Shown piece after piece: positions 62,267 through 64,000 of a stretch of 64,000 nucleotides of DNA. A program made the position numbers and the translations under genes. Origin of the DNA: Caenibius sp. WL (GTDB lineage Bacteria > Pseudomonadota > Alphaproteobacteria > Sphingomonadales > Sphingomonadaceae). The stretch is from NCBI RefSeq assembly GCF_019803445.1, contig NZ_CP081844.1:3298501-3362500 (forward strand), written 5' to 3'. Position 1 is the first letter of the stretch; every line of letters begins with the position of its first letter. The notes under the pieces were generated by a model that was given only the letters and a program-made list of their open reading frames with translations, searched no databases and was not told where the DNA came from.

Positions 62267-62856
62267 GCGGCCCCGCCTCTGAAGAGCCAGCCGGCTTCAA
62301 GCGTGAGCTTTCGGCCGTCATTCCGCATCTGCGCGCTTTTGCCCGCGGGCTCTGCGGCCGGCCCGACATGGCCGACGATCTGGTGCAGGAAACCATGCTC
62401 AAGGCCTGGGCCGCGCGTGACCGGTTCCAGCCCGGCACCAGCATGCGCGCGTGGACGTTCGTCATCCTGCGCAATGCCTATCTCACCGAAATGCGGCGCA
62501 ACCGTTTTCGCGGCGATTACGATGAAACCGTGGCCGAACGGATTCTCACCGCCCCGGCCGGGCAGGAGGAGCCGATCCATCTGGCCGATATGCATCGTGC
62601 GCTGTTGCAGTTGCCGCCCGAACGGCGCGAAGCGCTGCTGCTCGTCGGGGCTGGCGGATTCAGCTATGAAGAAGCGGCGGAAATCTGCGGCTGTGCGGTC
62701 GGCACGATCAAAAGCCGCGTCGGGCGCGCCCGCGCCGCGCTGAACGCGATGCTGGAAGACGGCGCCATCCCTCACCGCGGCCATGGCGATGACGAAGCCC
62801 ATAGCGCCATTCTCGGCGAACTGGATGAAATCGCCGGCAACGGCCGGCAGGATTGA
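62263..62856 (+). CDS. ecfG: EcfG general stress sigma factor
   Basis: 197 residues, ECF sigma of the EcfG group. Region 2: 'RAFARGLCGRPDMADDLVQETML', 'KAWAARDRFQPGTSMRAWTF', 'ILRNAYLTEMRRNRFRGDYDE'. Region 4: 'LLQLPPERREALLLVGAGGF', 'SYEEAAEICGCAVGTIKSR', 'VGRARAALNAML'. It directs RNA polymerase to GGAAC-N16-CGTT promoters such as the one upstream of nepR. The C-terminus extends about 30 residues beyond region 4. Confidence 0.95.
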   Translation: MSGPASEEPAGFKRELSAVIPHLRAFARGLCGRPDMADDLVQETMLKAWAARDRFQPGTSMRAWTFVILRNAYLTEMRRNRFRGDYDETVAERILTAPAGQEEPIHLADMHRALLQLPPERREALLLVGAGGFSYEEAAEICGCAVGTIKSRVGRARAALNAMLEDGAIPHRGHGDDEAHSAILGELDEIAGNGRQD

Positions 62857-62867
62857 AGCTCGCAGGT

Positions 62868-62894
62868 GGAAGCGCCCCGGATGAGGGCGCTTCC
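62868..62894. terminator. Hairpin between convergent ecfG and sod genes
   Basis: GGAAGCGCCC (62868-62877) pairs perfectly with GGGCGCTTCC (62885-62894), 7-nt loop, in the 65-nt gap between convergent stops. No T tract. Confidence 0.55.
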
Positions 62895-62921
62895 CCTGAG
62901 ATCAGGTATCGGCCAAGCCGA

Positions 62922-63533
62922 TCAGCCCGGATACTTCCATGCCTTGCCGCGAGCGAGATTCTCGGCCGCGAAATCCCAGTTGAGATGACCGTCGATCACC
63001 GCCTTGAGATAGTTCGGGCGGGCATTCTGATGATCGAGATAATAGGCGTGTTCCCACACGTCGATCACGAGCAGTGGGTTCGCATCGCCATCCACCAGCG
63101 TATCGGCGTCATGCGTTTCGGCCAGCGCCAGCTTGCCGCCCTTTTCAACCAGCCAGACCCAGCCGCTGGCGAAGTGGCCCGCGCCGATTTCGGCGAGCTT
63201 TTCCTTCAGCGCATCGAACGAGCCGAAAGCTTCGTCGATCTTGGCGGCCAGATCACCCGAGGGCGCGCTCGCCGTGCCGGTCAGCGAATACCAGTAGAAA
63301 CCGTGATTCCACGTCTGAGCGGCGTTGTTGAACAGGCCCTGGTTCGAACCGCGCGCCGCAACGACGACGTCTTCCAGCGACTTGCCGGCCAGATCGGTCC
63401 CTTCGACAGCCGCATTGGTCTTGTCGACATAGGCCTTGTGATGCTTCCCGTGATGGAACGACAGCGTTTCGGCGGAAATGGCGGGGGCCAGCGCGACGCT
63501 GTCGAAAGGAAGTTCGATCAGTTGGAAAGACAT
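62922..63533 (-). CDS. sodB: Superoxide dismutase, Fe/Mn family
   Basis: 203 residues. Metal ligands sit in 'LSFHHGKHHKAYVDK' (first His), 'NNAAQTWNHGFYWYSL' (second His) and 'LLVIDVWEHAYYLDHQNARPNYL' in outline (Asp and His). 'GSNQGLFNNAAQTWNH' with Gln in the active-site position typical of iron enzymes suggests Fe-SOD (SodB). It removes superoxide in the cytosol. The start at 63533 follows GGAGAAATC. Convergent with ecfG. Confidence 0.95.
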   Translation of the reverse strand: MSFQLIELPFDSVALAPAISAETLSFHHGKHHKAYVDKTNAAVEGTDLAGKSLEDVVVAARGSNQGLFNNAAQTWNHGFYWYSLTGTASAPSGDLAAKIDEAFGSFDALKEKLAEIGAGHFASGWVWLVEKGGKLALAETHDADTLVDGDANPLLVIDVWEHAYYLDHQNARPNYLKAVIDGHLNWDFAAENLARGKAWKYPG

Positions 63534-63700
63534 GATTTCTCCATGGGTTGCAATTGGTCTTCTCCCCCTAACGCTCCGGCTCGCCTTGCGTTGCACAATC
63601 TTTTCGATCAGCCTTATCGACGCGGCCGGGCGGACATGTCATTGCCCGCAATAACGCCATGTGCGCATATGCCTGCGCTTGCAAGAGGATGGACCCACGC

Positions 63701-64000
63701 ATGGTTCGCAAATATTTCGGGACTGACGGCATACGAGGCCGCGCCAATGACGGCGTGATGACAGCGGAAACCGCGCTGAAAGTGGGGCAGGCCGCTGGCC
63801 TCCATTTCGTGCGCGGCCTGCACCGCCACCGGGTGGTGATCGGCAAGGACACCCGCCTTTCCGGCTATATGATGGAAAACGCGCTGGTGGCGGGCTTCAC
63901 CAGCGTGGGCATGGACGTGGTGATGACGGGGCCCCTGCCCACCCCCGCCGTGGCCCTGCTGACCCGCGAAATGCGCGCCGATCTGGGCGTGATGATTTCG
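63701..64000 (+). CDS. glmM: Phosphoglucosamine mutase (3' truncated by window end)
   Basis: First 100 codons. '[28 protein letters not shown]' in outline, '[21 protein letters not shown]' and '[24 protein letters not shown]' match GlmM N-termini; the window ends just before the expected phosphoserine motif ASHNP. It converts glucosamine-6-phosphate to glucosamine-1-phosphate for peptidoglycan and LPS. An upstream in-frame ATG at 63689 overlaps its own ribosome site, so 63701 is preferred. Confidence 0.93.
   Translation, partial: MVRKYFGTDGIRGRANDGVMTAETALKVGQAAGLHFVRGLHRHRVVIGKDTRLSGYMMENALVAGFTSVGMDVVMTGPLPTPAVALLTREMRADLGVMIS

Overview
The window looks like chromosomal DNA of a sphingomonad (Alphaproteobacteria, Sphingomonadales; Novosphingobium-like is my best guess). 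Reasons: high GC with strong third-position GC, three large TonB-dependent receptors of the type with an 'IVTAQRR' box, a complete PhyR/NepR/EcfG general stress locus, class I PHA synthase plus a phasin, and two dispersed inverted-repeat families that I recognise as common in sphingomonad genomes. I see no phage, insertion sequence, CRISPR array or rRNA operon. Two tRNA genes are present (Thr-CGT and Cys-GCA).

Layout. 1-3.5 kb: the distal part of a valine/isobutyrate degradation operon (acyl-CoA dehydrogenase, 3-hydroxyisobutyryl-CoA hydrolase, enoyl-CoA hydratase, 3-hydroxyisobutyrate dehydrogenase) ending in a perfect 12-bp-stem terminator. 3.5-4.8 kb: a repeat-rich gap holding a frameshifted helix-turn-helix gene. 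4.8-13.6 kb: a CorA-like membrane protein, an old-yellow-enzyme oxidoreductase with a terminator in its leader, an RcnB-like protein, an MFS exporter, an SLC13 permease and envelope proteins of unknown role. 13.6-26.8 kb: a formylglycine sulfatase with a divergent TetR regulator and a shared palindrome, two TonB receptors, a TRIC-type channel, a regulator with two TetR DNA-binding domains in one chain, a secreted metallophosphoesterase and another TetR regulator. 26.9-30.4 kb: a D-aminoacylase-like amidohydrolase followed by two small unknown proteins, then small envelope proteins and a cytochrome c lipoprotein.

30.4-36.2 kb is the most unusual stretch. An alpha/beta hydrolase is followed by a SAM methyltransferase whose stop codon overlaps the start of a cyanophycin-synthetase-like ATP-grasp ligase. 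The C-terminal third of that ligase aligns by eye with a Mur-ligase domain that has lost its P-loop. A secreted amidohydrolase follows. I infer a small amide-bond-forming biosynthetic unit that I cannot name.

36-49 kb: an OmpA-like lipoprotein, DUF2147 protein, MFS transporter, third TonB receptor, a universal stress protein with an FNR/FixK-like box, MgtC, tRNA-Thr, an L,D-transpeptidase-like protein, PfkB kinase, DUF1214 protein, AraC regulator and tRNA-Cys. 48.7-59 kb: aminotransferase, PhaC, phasin with a histone-like N-terminal tail, ClpS, LptF-LptG, a lipoprotein, a fatty acid desaturase and a GNAT-like protein. 59-62.9 kb: the general stress response module: PhyR, a CHASE-type HWE-family histidine kinase on the opposite strand, then NepR-EcfG behind a perfect EcfG-type promoter. 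The window ends with Fe/Mn superoxide dismutase and the first 100 codons of glmM.
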